Source: an uncultured Gilliamella sp. (GTDB lineage: Bacteria > Pseudomonadota > Gammaproteobacteria > Enterobacterales > Enterobacteriaceae). Taken from it: 12,844 nucleotides of DNA. The stretch is from positions 1 through 12,844 of the forward strand of contig CALYQY010000071.1 of the NCBI GenBank assembly GCA_945291235.1. The letters run 5' to 3'. Both the position numbers and the translations under genes were made by a program. Of the stretch, positions 1-7,143 are shown in pieces; positions within the stretch are counted from its first letter, which is position 1; each line of letters begins with the position of its first letter. The notes beneath the pieces were generated by a model. The model was not told the origin of the DNA. It did not search any database and saw only the letters and a program-made list of their open reading frames with translations.

Positions 1-39
1 TCCCGCCATGCCCAGGTTCGAATCCTGGTACCCCAGCCA
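1..39 (+). tRNA. tRNA-Gln, 3' part only
   Basis: The window opens inside a tRNA. The T-arm CCAGG-TTCGAAT-CCTGG is at 12-28, followed by the acceptor 3' strand TACCCCA, discriminator G and an encoded CCA ending at 39. The acceptor strand would pair with a 5' TGGGGTA, which is the start of enterobacterial tRNA-Gln, and the 3' end TACCCCAGCCA matches that family. The anticodon lies outside the window, so the identity is inferred from the acceptor sequence and the isoacceptor (TTG or CTG) cannot be told. Confidence 0.85.
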
Positions 40-251
40 TTTATTCTTCTTTTCTTATTACAAAGAATCAATCGCTTCTATTTTCCAATAAGATCTAAAT
101 TTAAATTTCAATAAATTTTGTTCAAATTGGCATCGCTTCAGTAAACTTCAATATTTTATATTTTAAAAAAATTAATTTATCACTATTATTTTTTAAATCA
201 TCAGTTCAAATAAGCGTATGATTACAGCAAAATCCTCGAACAGACGCGTTA
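40..251. other. AT-rich convergent spacer
   Basis: This spacer lies between the tRNA (plus strand) and the 3' end of the minus-strand adhesin-like gene, so both transcripts run into it. I see no GC-rich hairpin with a T-run. The best candidate for a stop signal is an all-AT inverted repeat, about 162-170 against 189-197, which is too weak to call a terminator. No open frame of note. Confidence 0.5.
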
Positions 252-1745
252 TCATTTAAGCACACAAACAAAATTGATCGGTTCATCTTTCGCTAACCAT
301 TCAATCGCACCAATAGATGGCCCCACTGCATATTGATGATTAGTATCTCTTTCTTCCGATGTCCAATATAAAATATTTTTAGGAAAGTTATTACCCGGAT
401 AAGCATGGTAATACTGGTTTTGTTCATTGGTGATATCGCCCCATTCAGCAAAAAGACTCTTTCCAACTTTTCGATAATAATGGTTACTCTTGATTGCCAA
501 ACAATTGTTAGAATTGTTATCTGATTTACAAGCTCCAGAAGTGATGATTGTTTGATCACTATTGGTAAAGTCTTCAATTGTTGGTACAACATAATTGCCT
601 TGGCAAGCTTGTGCACTTTGGTCATAACTCGTTGCATTTAAATCAGACGTAGCAAACCATTTATTAATTGTAAAAGTGTATATTTCGCTCCCATTGGACT
701 TGATTGAAAAAGTAGGCTTGTCGGTCGCTTTTCCGGATAAATGAAATTGCAGAGAAGTATTAACTAAGTAGTCATCAATATCATTGTTTTTAAGAAGATT
801 AGTTGTCAGATTTACACCATTTGAATTTGTCGATGTTGAAATGGTGGATAAATCAAATGGAACACCTGCAAAAGACATGGTGAATTGAGCATGGTCAAAC
901 CCAGTTGTTGGAAAACCTTTTGAACGCACCTTATTAACCAGACCAGAGTCATACGTGTATTCATTATTTTCACCCCAAGTTAGTTTAGCCCAGTCTCCTG
1001 TATAATCCCGACCTTCAAAAACAAATGAGTAAGCAATAGAAGGTTTGGCTGCACATACGGTGGGTCTAATTGCATTATAAATAAAAAAGTCCCGTTTAGG
1101 CGATGCATAAACTCTGAAGTTTGGTTCTCCAAATTCGGTCACTAAAACAACAGGGCCTGATATTCGAATATAGGGATTCCAACCTAATCGAGCCAATTCA
1201 CAAAAAGTTCTATTTCTATCTGATTCCAGCAACAAAAAAGATTGATTGATAGAGCGATAAAACCAATCGATTTTTAATCCTGCATCAGGAGGATTTATTT
1301 TAATTGGAATATCACCTTCATCATCAGCAACATTATTCCTATCATCGGCAACTAACAAAGGGTTAAACGGAAGTATAGTCCCCTCTAATCCATAACTGGA
1401 TTTTAATAGCGCTAACAGTTGATTGGGTGTGGTTGTGTTTGGATCGACGGCGGAAAATCCAGATTGTTTTATCGCCATGTTTAGATCATTCATTCCCGAA
1501 TATGTTGCACCTTTGAATTTAACACCAAAATAAATAAAATTTGCTTTATCGTAATCACGAGCACCTTCAACCCCTACTTTGTCAGCTTGAGTAAAATAAG
1601 GCGCAGTGCCTTGAATAACTTGCGCTGTTTTAGCACTGAGTGCATCAGTTGTTGAACTAACAAAAATGATGACAAAAGAACTGTGTTTTAATATTTTTTT
1701 CGTAACATTGATATATCGTTTAATCCTAACATTTTTTAATAACAT
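252..1745 (-). CDS. Exported adhesion-domain protein with lectin-like C-terminus
   Basis: 497 residues. The N-terminus has a long lysine/arginine-rich region (to about residue 20) and a short hydrophobic stretch, SSFVIIFVSS, with a plausible signal peptidase site near ALSA (35-38), so export to the periplasm or beyond is likely. Residues of about 43-300 (GTAPYFT..., a DDEGD acidic turn at 141-145, Cys182 and Cys231, FPTTGF at 278-283) resemble the 'adhesion domain' (DUF823-type) of enterobacterial surface proteins, by recall. The C-terminus from about 380 has Cys381, Cys406, Cys415, YWTSEE (460-465) and a closing FVCVLK, like the C-type-lectin-fold tips of invasin/intimin proteins. There is no beta-barrel, LPXTG motif, lipobox or Ig-repeat stalk, so how it would attach to the surface is unclear. 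The start is supported by a purine-rich GGGAA about 5 nt upstream. It is separate from ydgH, with 233 nt between them. Family assignment is moderate; receptor and function are unknown. Confidence 0.6.
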   Translation of the reverse strand: MLLKNVRIKRYINVTKKILKHSSFVIIFVSSTTDALSAKTAQVIQGTAPYFTQADKVGVEGARDYDKANFIYFGVKFKGATYSGMNDLNMAIKQSGFSAVDPNTTTPNQLLALLKSSYGLEGTILPFNPLLVADDRNNVADDEGDIPIKINPPDAGLKIDWFYRSINQSFLLLESDRNRTFCELARLGWNPYIRISGPVVLVTEFGEPNFRVYASPKRDFFIYNAIRPTVCAAKPSIAYSFVFEGRDYTGDWAKLTWGENNEYTYDSGLVNKVRSKGFPTTGFDHAQFTMSFAGVPFDLSTISTSTNSNGVNLTTNLLKNNDIDDYLVNTSLQFHLSGKATDKPTFSIKSNGSEIYTFTINKWFATSDLNATSYDQSAQACQGNYVVPTIEDFTNSDQTIITSGACKSDNNSNNCLAIKSNHYYRKVGKSLFAEWGDITNEQNQYYHAYPGNNFPKNILYWTSEERDTNHQYAVGPSIGAIEWLAKDEPINFVCVLK

Positions 1746-1919
1746 ACGTTTCCCAACCGTTTTAATGCAGTGATTGAAAATGAGAAAAATCAGGTGTTTC
1801 TTAAAATTATGTTTTGTAATGAATTTAGATATATGTTTTTAACAAATAAATTATTAAACAGATAAAGGTTGGCTATTTAAACAGCATTATTCACTATTTA
1901 AGTATTGTAAGATTTTATG

Positions 1920-1963
1920 TTTTCCACGGGTTAAAGTGATTGAGTTCTCTAACACGTGGAAAA
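1920..1963. repeat. Imperfect 17-bp inverted repeat (hairpin)
   Basis: The arm TTTTCCACGGGTTAAAG (1920-1936) faces CTCTAACACGTGGAAAA (1947-1963) across a 10-nt loop. Fifteen of 17 positions pair, and the nine outer base pairs are uninterrupted. In a minus-strand RNA one of the two mismatches becomes a G-U wobble, so the fold is better in the direction of the ydgH-like gene, whose stop codon is about 15 nt away. It is not followed by a T-run on either strand, so it is not a canonical intrinsic terminator. It may act as a 3'-end stabilising hairpin, a dispersed palindromic repeat or a protein site. Confidence 0.6.
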
Positions 1964-1978
1964 TGCAATTAAGATATT

Positions 1979-2779
1979 TTATTTATATAAATTAACATAA
2001 ACTGTTTGTGCTGTATTGGCTGGGTTGGTTGATACCTCTTTCACGTAATAAAATTGAGCGCCATTTGCAATTGCATGTTTCTGTGCAGCAGCACTTATTT
2101 CAGTAGTGTTGTTAAAGACGCCATGGAAAACAATTGTGGTATAAGGTTTCATCGTTTTAAATGCATCACTACTGATTTCATAAGCATCTTCACCTTCAAT
2201 TGCTTTGGTAACGATATAATCTCTTACTGGCGCATCTTTTTTATATAAAGCCACTTCAACATCTTGAGATTGATTTTTTAGATTAGAAGGCTCGATAGAG
2301 CTGATATAAAATGCATAAGCATCTTTATCTGCTGCGATTTTACTTGCTTCAGTGGTGATTTCAGATGTGTTGTTAAAACTTCCTTTAAATTTGACAACTT
2401 CAAATGGCAAATAATAAAGTGCTTTGTTACGTTCATAAGCAACTATACCATTATAAGTTGTTTCTTCTTTATTTAATGCAATCGGTGCATTAGATTGATA
2501 AATATCAGCATAGACAATAGCAGAATCAGCTGAGCTTGATGTTTCTGCCGCTTCAAGTGCTTTAATATGATAATACTTAGCTCCAGCTTCATCGGCTGCT
2601 TTTGAAATATCATCTTCCGCATTTTGCGCTTGCAAATAATTACCTGTTACCGAAATCTCTTTCATTGGAATTAAATTACTACTTTCTTCATCGGTTAAAG
2701 GTAAGGCAGCATAAACACTAACGAACGGTAACGATAATACTACAGCTAATGCGATCGATGATTTATTGAAACGTTTCAT
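1979..2779 (-). CDS. ydgH: YdgH-type periplasmic protein, three DUF1471 domains
   Basis: 266 residues from the ATG at 2779. A clear signal peptide (MKRFNKSSIALAVVLSLPFV, then SVYA) is probably cut after Ala24. Three copies of the DUF1471/YhcN-type fold follow at about 36-95, 122-180 and 209-266, each with the pattern xxVxGxF...A...AxxxGAxxYYI...VxLYK. The mature N-terminus ALPLTDEESSNLIPMKEISVTGNY parallels E. coli YdgH (ATELTPEQ...VTGRF), which also has three such domains and is about 314 residues, so this copy has shorter linkers. DUF1471 proteins are small periplasmic stress- or biofilm-linked proteins whose biochemical role is poorly defined. An in-frame ATG 14 codons upstream exists, but the 2779 start places the signal peptide at the N-terminus and has AAGGG at a good distance. 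It appears monocistronic. The family call is firm; the symbol is by resemblance. Confidence 0.85.
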   Translation of the reverse strand: MKRFNKSSIALAVVLSLPFVSVYAALPLTDEESSNLIPMKEISVTGNYLQAQNAEDDISKAADEAGAKYYHIKALEAAETSSSADSAIVYADIYQSNAPIALNKEETTYNGIVAYERNKALYYLPFEVVKFKGSFNNTSEITTEASKIAADKDAYAFYISSIEPSNLKNQSQDVEVALYKKDAPVRDYIVTKAIEGEDAYEISSDAFKTMKPYTTIVFHGVFNNTTEISAAAQKHAIANGAQFYYVKEVSTNPANTAQTVYVNLYK

Positions 2780-2786
2780 GATAATA

Positions 2787-2791
2787 CCCTT
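2787..2791 (-). promoter_or_regulatory. Ribosome binding site deciding the ydgH-like start
   Basis: On the minus strand AAGGG lies 7 nt before the ATG at 2779. The longer in-frame start at 2821 has no comparable purine run, so the shorter 266-residue protein is preferred. Confidence 0.65.
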
Positions 2792-3061
2792 ATTTTTTAA
2801 ATGATTGAAATTAATAATCAATGTTTAACAATTATTCAATGGGTAGAGATGAAATCTTTAATAGAGAGTGTAGAAATCTTAAGTAGCTCTCAGATGTTGT
2901 CTTTTTTTAACTTTCAAAAGTGTTCAGACGTAAAGTTGTTAACGAGAGATAAATTAAACAACGCTATCTATTTAAAATATTTACTGAGTGATTCTCAAGG
3001 ATTTTTTGTTACATGGACATATTGTTTAGCATTAATTGCTAAAATTACTACAAATTGCTAC

Positions 3062-3092
3062 AAAAAAAGCTTTAATTAAATGAATAATTAAA
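3062..3092 (-). terminator. Candidate intrinsic terminator of nudL
   Basis: Read on the minus strand, an 8-bp perfect stem TTTAATTA/TAATTAAA with a 6-nt loop is followed by GC and then seven T. It begins about 25 nt after the nudL stop codon, the expected place. The stem is made only of A-T pairs, so it would be a weak terminator and the match may be a product of base composition. Confidence 0.4.
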
Positions 3093-3116
3093 TTGGTTTC
3101 GAGTTATCCATTTTAA

Positions 3117-3728
3117 CTAACGACTAATTGTATTGATAAAATTAGATAAAATTTGGGCAGTTAATCCCCAAATAATACGATTATTATATGAATAATACAA
3201 GATATTATGCTCCGATCTTTTTTGCCAGTCAGAGCGGATATTTGGTAATAGATGAAAAGGAAAGTTATCTGATGGTTTATGCCCGATTAGCATTACAGCT
3301 TGTTGCGGGGGATTTTCAATAAACCAATCAATCGGTACGGTAAATATTTGTTCGACCTCATCCCGATTAAGCTGTAAATTATCAAGGGAATCTATTTTTG
3401 CAACAAACGGATAAATGACTAGCCCCAATGTGGCGATAAATTTAGGCATTTTTCCTAAAATAGTCATTTGACTCATTGGGATACCTAATTCTTCAAATGT
3501 TTCTCTTTTTGCGGTATATTCTGGATCTAAGTCAGTCAATTCTACCCGACCGCCAGGAAAACAGATATCGCCTGGTTGCCATTTAAGTTTGTTCGATCTG
3601 ACCTGAAATAACAATTGAGGTTGTTTGCCATCGTTAATAATGGGTAAAAGTACTGCAGCTTTGTTATCAATCGAGCTCGCGTTACTATTTGTTTTAAATT
3701 GATTCGTAATTTTTTCTATTGTTATCAT
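3117..3728 (-). CDS. nudL: CoA pyrophosphatase, Nudix family (NudL-like)
   Basis: 203 residues, a single Nudix hydrolase domain. Enzymes of this subfamily cleave coenzyme A and its derivatives to 4'-phosphopantetheine and 3',5'-ADP using divalent metal. The subfamily-specific NuCoA motif is visible at about 39-60 (LLFQVRS...G...FPGG), directly before the Nudix box, whose catalytic end REtfEElGI (75-83) is intact. The spacing from the GG pair to REtfEE equals that of E. coli NudL. One deviation is that the arginine expected in the middle of the NuCoA motif (RSxxLR in E. coli) is lysine here (RSNKLK). The start has only a weak ribosome site. It is divergent from cyaA with about 110 nt between the start codons. 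Subfamily assignment is confident; substrate is inferred from the motif. Confidence 0.88.
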   Translation of the reverse strand: MITIEKITNQFKTNSNASSIDNKAAVLLPIINDGKQPQLLFQVRSNKLKWQPGDICFPGGRVELTDLDPEYTAKRETFEELGIPMSQMTILGKMPKFIATLGLVIYPFVAKIDSLDNLQLNRDEVEQIFTVPIDWFIENPPQQAVMLIGHKPSDNFPFHLLPNIRSDWQKRSEHNILYYSYNNRIIWGLTAQILSNFINTISR

Positions 3729-3839
3729 AATAGTTCACTTAACAAATTTTTATATTTTTTATTCTATTTACCTTCTACTCATAAAATGTTAGATTGAGGC
3801 AGTCCGTTAGTAGTACACGTGTTTCATCCAGATAAAGTT
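3729..3839. promoter_or_regulatory. Divergent nudL/cyaA promoter region
   Basis: This spacer must carry promoters for both genes. On the plus strand TAAAAT (3782-3787) is the best -10 candidate for cyaA but lacks a good -35 at 16-18 nt. I see no TGTGA-N6-TCACA CRP site, the element that in E. coli represses cyaA when cAMP is high. In-frame codons for a GTG start at 3819 lie within it. Confidence 0.4.
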
Positions 3840-6311
3840 ATGCTATATTATATTAATAACATAAAAAAAGAACTTAAAGATCTTGTTCATCTAAAACATG
3901 AACGTGCTTTGACTGGGATGTCAATTGAGTTTCAACGTGTATTTTCTTTGCTACCCGCCATTTTTCATTTTCATCACCCTAAATTGCCTGGCTATCTTGC
4001 TGAAGATACTCCATCAGGAATCGCTTATTACCAGACAACCGATGAGATTTGTTCGCAACTCAAGAACTGTTTTGAATTTGAGGCTATTCCAAATGTGAAC
4101 AATCCCGAAATATCGGCACTCTACTCCATGGGTAGTACATGTTCCATTGGACAATCAGTCGAATCCGATTTAGATATTTGGCTTTGTATTGAAAATAATT
4201 TATCCGAAAAAAGAAAGCAAGCCTTAATTGAAAAATGTCGTTTAGTCGAAAATTGGGCTAAAGAACTAAATGTAAAATTAACCTTATTTGTCGTTGATGT
4301 GGATCGCTTCATCAATAAACATCATGAATGTTTAATGGGGGAAAATTGTGGTTCTGCGCAACACATTTTATTACTTGAGGAATTTTATCGAACAGCCACA
4401 TTATTAGCAGGAAAATATCTGTTATGGTTTGTGGTGCCCTATAACTTCACCGTGAATAACGTTGGCTATTCGACTTATGAACAGTGTGTGAATGCTTTGG
4501 TTGATTCAAAGCTAATTAAGCGGGAAGAGTGGATCGATTTTGGACCTTTAACAGGTCTTTCTGCTGAAGAGTATTTTGGAGCCAGTTTATGGCAACTCTA
4601 CAAAAGTATCGATTCTCCTTTTAAAGCGGTGCTCAAAACGTTACTACTAGAAGCTTATTCTTGGATATATCCGCAAAATAGACCCATAGCTTATGAAATG
4701 CGAGAATGTATCCAAAAATCGCTAACTCAAAAGGGAATAAATTTAGATTCTTACTATATGCTTTTAGATAGGATCACTCAATATTTAATCGAGATTAAAG
4801 ATTTTGAAAGGCTGGATCTGATCAGAATCTGTTTTTATCTAAAAGTAAACGAAAAACTTTCTCAAACAAAAAAAGCTGTTTCATGGCGTCGGGACGTTTT
4901 GAATGATCTGGTAAAAGAGTGGGGCTGGACGTCAGAGCGTTTAGCTAAATTGGATGCGAGTCATACTTGGAAGATAGAGCAAGTTCGAGAAATGCATGAA
5001 ATATTACTGCAAACCATGATGACAGGATACCGAAATTTACTTAATTTTGGGCGCCGTAATAATTTGGATTCTCTCATTAGCCCACAAGATATGGCAATAT
5101 TAACTCGTAAGCTTTACGCTTCTTTTGAAGTATTACCCGGAAAAATAACGACGTTAAAGTTAAATATTGCTAATAATTTGCAAGAACAAGCATTAACGTT
5201 TATCCACGTAAAAGAAGATAGAATTAATCGTGCTGGTTGGTATGTGTATAATCAAAAACCGGTATTAAACTCAATTTCAGGTCATCAATTTTTAGAATAT
5301 AGTAAATATCTGGTTAAACTAGTCGGTTGGTGTTATTTTAATGGCTTAATCTCAGATAAAACTCAATTTTACTGTCATGACGGTGAAAAAAGAGATAACT
5401 CGAAAATCAATAAATTAATTGAAAACTTAAAAGAATATTTTCCTATAGAAATTCCAAAGGCGACGGAAGAACAGTTATATGGGCCTTGTGAAATTCGTCA
5501 TTTAGCAATCATGTTAAATCTTGAAGATGATCCTAGTACTAATCTAGATTTTGAATTTGAGTTTAGCAACAATGTGTTAAATTACGGAAAAAAAGAGTTA
5601 AGTTTAGTGGGATCGGTTGATTTGCTTTATCGCAATTCATGGAATGAAATACGTGTACTACATTTTAGCGGAGCGTTGTGCGTACTGGAAGCGATTAAAA
5701 CGTTATTAAATCGCATGCACAAAGATGCGGATTTACCTAATCCTATGGAAATTTTTTGCTACAGTAAATATTTAGGTAATGAAATTAAGCAACAAATGAA
5801 AACATTAATGGATGAATGTATAGAATTACGATTAACCACGACACAAAATAATTCGACACAAGTTAAACCATTACGGATAGGTGGTTCTTCATGGTATCTC
5901 TTTTTTGAAAGGTTAGGGGTCTCTTTTCATCAGTTTGATAATGCAATCGATTTTTATGGGGCAGTATCGAACAATAAAGTACAAGGTCGCCCGTTAAATA
6001 TTTTGGATCAAACAAATGAGTTACCAAAAGAAATTGACAGTGTTGCCTATGAGGGAATCATTCAATTCTTTTTTGAAGATACCGATTTAGGATTCGATCT
6101 TTACATTTTGAATGAAAATAACCAAATAGAAATTTACCGTAATTGCAACGGCACAAAGGAGAGTATGGTTAAAGATATAAATGATTTTTATGTGCTATCC
6201 GATGATCGTTTTACCTTTAAAACGAGTAGTTCAGTCAATTTTAATCTACCTCAATTCTACCAAATCACCTATAATGATGCTGGTAAGCGTGAGATCTTTT
6301 TATTAAATTAG
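3840..6311 (+). CDS. cyaA: Class I adenylate cyclase
   Basis: Makes 3',5'-cAMP from ATP in the cytoplasm, the ligand of CRP; in enterobacteria activity is raised by phosphorylated EIIA-Glc of the sugar PTS. The nucleotidyltransferase-like catalytic motif MGSTCSIGQSVESDLDIW lies at 97-114, with Asp110 and Asp112 as the metal-binding pair. The family signature EYFGASLWQLYK is at 244-255, and the second one, YRNSWNEIRVLHFSG, at 597-611 in the C-terminal regulatory half. The protein is 823 residues from the ATG at 3840, whose product MLYYINNIKKEL aligns with the E. coli N-terminus MYLYIETLKQRL. An in-frame GTG at 3819 would add seven residues and has no better ribosome site. It ends soon after the conserved NLPQFYQI, so it lacks the roughly 25-residue tail of the 848-residue E. 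coli enzyme. Single gene, divergent from nudL. Confidence 0.96.
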   Translation: MLYYINNIKKELKDLVHLKHERALTGMSIEFQRVFSLLPAIFHFHHPKLPGYLAEDTPSGIAYYQTTDEICSQLKNCFEFEAIPNVNNPEISALYSMGSTCSIGQSVESDLDIWLCIENNLSEKRKQALIEKCRLVENWAKELNVKLTLFVVDVDRFINKHHECLMGENCGSAQHILLLEEFYRTATLLAGKYLLWFVVPYNFTVNNVGYSTYEQCVNALVDSKLIKREEWIDFGPLTGLSAEEYFGASLWQLYKSIDSPFKAVLKTLLLEAYSWIYPQNRPIAYEMRECIQKSLTQKGINLDSYYMLLDRITQYLIEIKDFERLDLIRICFYLKVNEKLSQTKKAVSWRRDVLNDLVKEWGWTSERLAKLDASHTWKIEQVREMHEILLQTMMTGYRNLLNFGRRNNLDSLISPQDMAILTRKLYASFEVLPGKITTLKLNIANNLQEQALTFIHVKEDRINRAGWYVYNQKPVLNSISGHQFLEYSKYLVKLVGWCYFNGLISDKTQFYCHDGEKRDNSKINKLIENLKEYFPIEIPKATEEQLYGPCEIRHLAIMLNLEDDPSTNLDFEFEFSNNVLNYGKKELSLVGSVDLLYRNSWNEIRVLHFSGALCVLEAIKTLLNRMHKDADLPNPMEIFCYSKYLGNEIKQQMKTLMDECIELRLTTTQNNSTQVKPLRIGGSSWYLFFERLGVSFHQFDNAIDFYGAVSNNKVQGRPLNILDQTNELPKEIDSVAYEGIIQFFFEDTDLGFDLYILNENNQIEIYRNCNGTKESMVKDINDFYVLSDDRFTFKTSSSVNFNLPQFYQITYNDAGKREIFLLN

Positions 6312-6438
6312 CATTATTTAAAATATCATTACACAATAGTGTTAAGAAAAATAGTTAAATAAATCAACTGGTTTTAATTTTAAAAAACTTTAATCTAATT
6401 ATTAATAGATCCCAAAATAAAATTTCTATTAAAATAAT
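6312..6438 (+). other. Spacer between cyaA and the sigma-E promoter
   Basis: Very AT-rich. There is no convincing cyaA terminator: the only hairpins are short (ACAC/GTGT near 6331) or AT-only. An 8-bp inverted repeat TTAATAGA/TCTATTAA (6402-6409 and 6425-6432) lies just upstream of the -35 element and could be an AT-rich UP-type or protein-binding stretch, but may be chance. Confidence 0.35.
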
Positions 6439-6466
6439 GGAACTTTTTTTTAATTTAAGAATCTAA
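6439..6466 (+). promoter_or_regulatory. Sigma-E promoter of rpoE (autoregulatory)
   Basis: GGAACTT at 6439-6445 and TCTAA at 6462-6466 are separated by exactly 16 nt. This matches the extracytoplasmic sigma-E consensus (GGAACTT-N16-TCNAA) and has the same elements and spacing as the E. coli rpoE autoregulated promoter, as recalled. Transcription would begin near 6472, giving a leader of about 56 nt. The T-rich spacer is typical. The element is seen directly; its use by the downstream RpoE is inference from position and family. Confidence 0.88.
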
Positions 6467-6474
6467 CTGTGTGA

Positions 6475-6528
6475 GTGCAGCGTTTTGGCCGAGCAACAGT
6501 TATTAACATAATGAGGAATGGCCTTTAA
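6475..6528 (+). CDS. Possible leader ORF coupled to rpoE
   Basis: A GTG-initiated frame of 17 codons (M Q R F G R A T V I N I M R N G L) ends at a TAA that overlaps the rpoE ATG by one base (TAATG). A stop codon lies directly upstream in frame, and an internal ATG at 6511 would give only MRNGL. In E. coli, rpoE is preceded by a translated leader, rseD, whose translation is coupled to rpoE. This frame sits in the same place but is much shorter, and I recognise no sequence similarity. There is no Shine-Dalgarno sequence for either start, so it may be fortuitous. Confidence 0.2.
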   Translation: MQRFGRATVINIMRNGL

Positions 6529-7100
6529 TGGGGGAGCAAGTAACAGACCAAGTTTTAGTTGACCGTGTATTAAACGGAGATAAAAATGCGTTCAATTTAC
6601 TTGTGGTTCGTTATCAAAATAAATTGTCTCACTTGGTTTCTCGTTATGTACTCGCTTCTGAAGTGCCAGATGTTGTACAAGAAACCTTTATCAAAGCTTA
6701 TCGTTCGTTAAGCTTATTTAAAGGGGAAAGTGTTTTTTACACATGGTTATACCGCATAGCGGTTAACACAGCAAAGAATTATTTAACGTCTCTAGGTCGA
6801 AGACCACCTTCATCGGATATTGATGCAAGCGAGGCGGAAAGTTATGAAGGAGCTGATTCGCTCAGGGATCTTGATAATCCTGAGAATTTAGCGCTTTCTG
6901 ATGAAGTTAAAAAAGCCGTATTTGAAGCAATTGATGCGCTTCCTGATGATTTAAGAATAGCAATTACATTACGTGAAATTGATGGTTTAAGTTATGAGGA
7001 GATTGCAGAAATAATGGATACGCCGGTTGGAACAGTGAGATCACGCATTTTTAGAGCAAGAGATGCGATTGATGAAAAATTAAAACCATTAATTGGTTGA
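6528..7100 (+). CDS. rpoE: RNA polymerase sigma-E factor (ECF)
   Basis: Alternative sigma factor that directs RNA polymerase to envelope-stress promoters and is held inactive by RseA at the inner membrane. 190 residues against 191 in E. coli. Sigma region 2 spans about 1-92, with the DNA-melting and -10 recognition helices around YTWLYRIAVNTAKNYL (71-86). Sigma region 4 spans about 125-187, with the helix-turn-helix GLSYEEIAEIMDTPVGTVRS (153-172) for the GGAACTT -35 element. The N-terminus MGEQVTDQVLVDRVLNGD follows E. coli MSEQLTDQVLVERVQKGD, which fixes the start. GAGGA lies 10 nt upstream. It is the first gene of rpoE-rseA-rseB, behind its own sigma-E-type promoter. Confidence 0.98.
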   Translation: MGEQVTDQVLVDRVLNGDKNAFNLLVVRYQNKLSHLVSRYVLASEVPDVVQETFIKAYRSLSLFKGESVFYTWLYRIAVNTAKNYLTSLGRRPPSSDIDASEAESYEGADSLRDLDNPENLALSDEVKKAVFEAIDALPDDLRIAITLREIDGLSYEEIAEIMDTPVGTVRSRIFRARDAIDEKLKPLIG

Positions 7101-7131
7101 ATACAAAATGATAATGAGTAGTCATAAATTT

Positions 7132-7135
7132 AAGG
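7132..7135 (+). promoter_or_regulatory. Ribosome binding site deciding the rseA start
   Basis: AAGG lies 8 nt before the ATG at 7144. Longer in-frame starts (TTG 7093, inside rpoE; ATG 7108 and 7114) have no such site, and they would add residues absent from the family N-terminus MxKEQLSxLMDGE. Confidence 0.6.
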
Positions 7136-7143
7136 TATCTACT

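Larger units (their letters stand above)
2780..3116. other. Spacer between nudL and the ydgH-like gene
   Basis: A 337-nt AT-rich gap between two minus-strand genes. It should hold the promoter of the ydgH-like gene; the best minus-strand match is a weak TTGAAT-N17-TATTAA reading from about 2838 down to 2810, not convincing in such AT-rich DNA. The nudL end carries the candidate terminator at 3062-3092. An open frame on the plus strand (2801-3079) has no recognisable domain and is judged spurious. Confidence 0.5.

Noticed and set aside
162..197. AT-only inverted repeat as a terminator for the tRNA or the adhesin-like gene
   Set aside because: Nine A-T pairs with a wide loop in AT-rich DNA; not distinguishable from chance.
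293..637. 114-codon minus-strand frame within the adhesin-like gene
   Set aside because: Out-of-frame shadow of a longer gene with signal peptide and domain structure; no domain of its own.
2054..2248. 64-codon plus-strand frame opposite the ydgH-like gene
   Set aside because: Antisense to a well-supported coding region; no ribosome site or similarity.
2801..3079. 92-codon open frame on the plus strand between the ydgH-like gene and nudL
   Set aside because: No ribosome site, no recognisable domain, it overlaps the leader of the minus-strand gene, and its composition is that of AT-rich spacer.
3729..3839. CRP binding site upstream of cyaA
   Set aside because: Looked for TGTGA-N6-TCACA and near matches; none seen.
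4121..4315. 64-codon minus-strand frame opposite cyaA
   Set aside because: Antisense to the conserved catalytic region of cyaA.
6402..6432. 8-bp inverted repeat TTAATAGA/TCTATTAA upstream of the sigma-E promoter as an operator
   Set aside because: Short and AT-rich with a 15-nt loop; no known regulator motif, so recorded only within the spacer entry.
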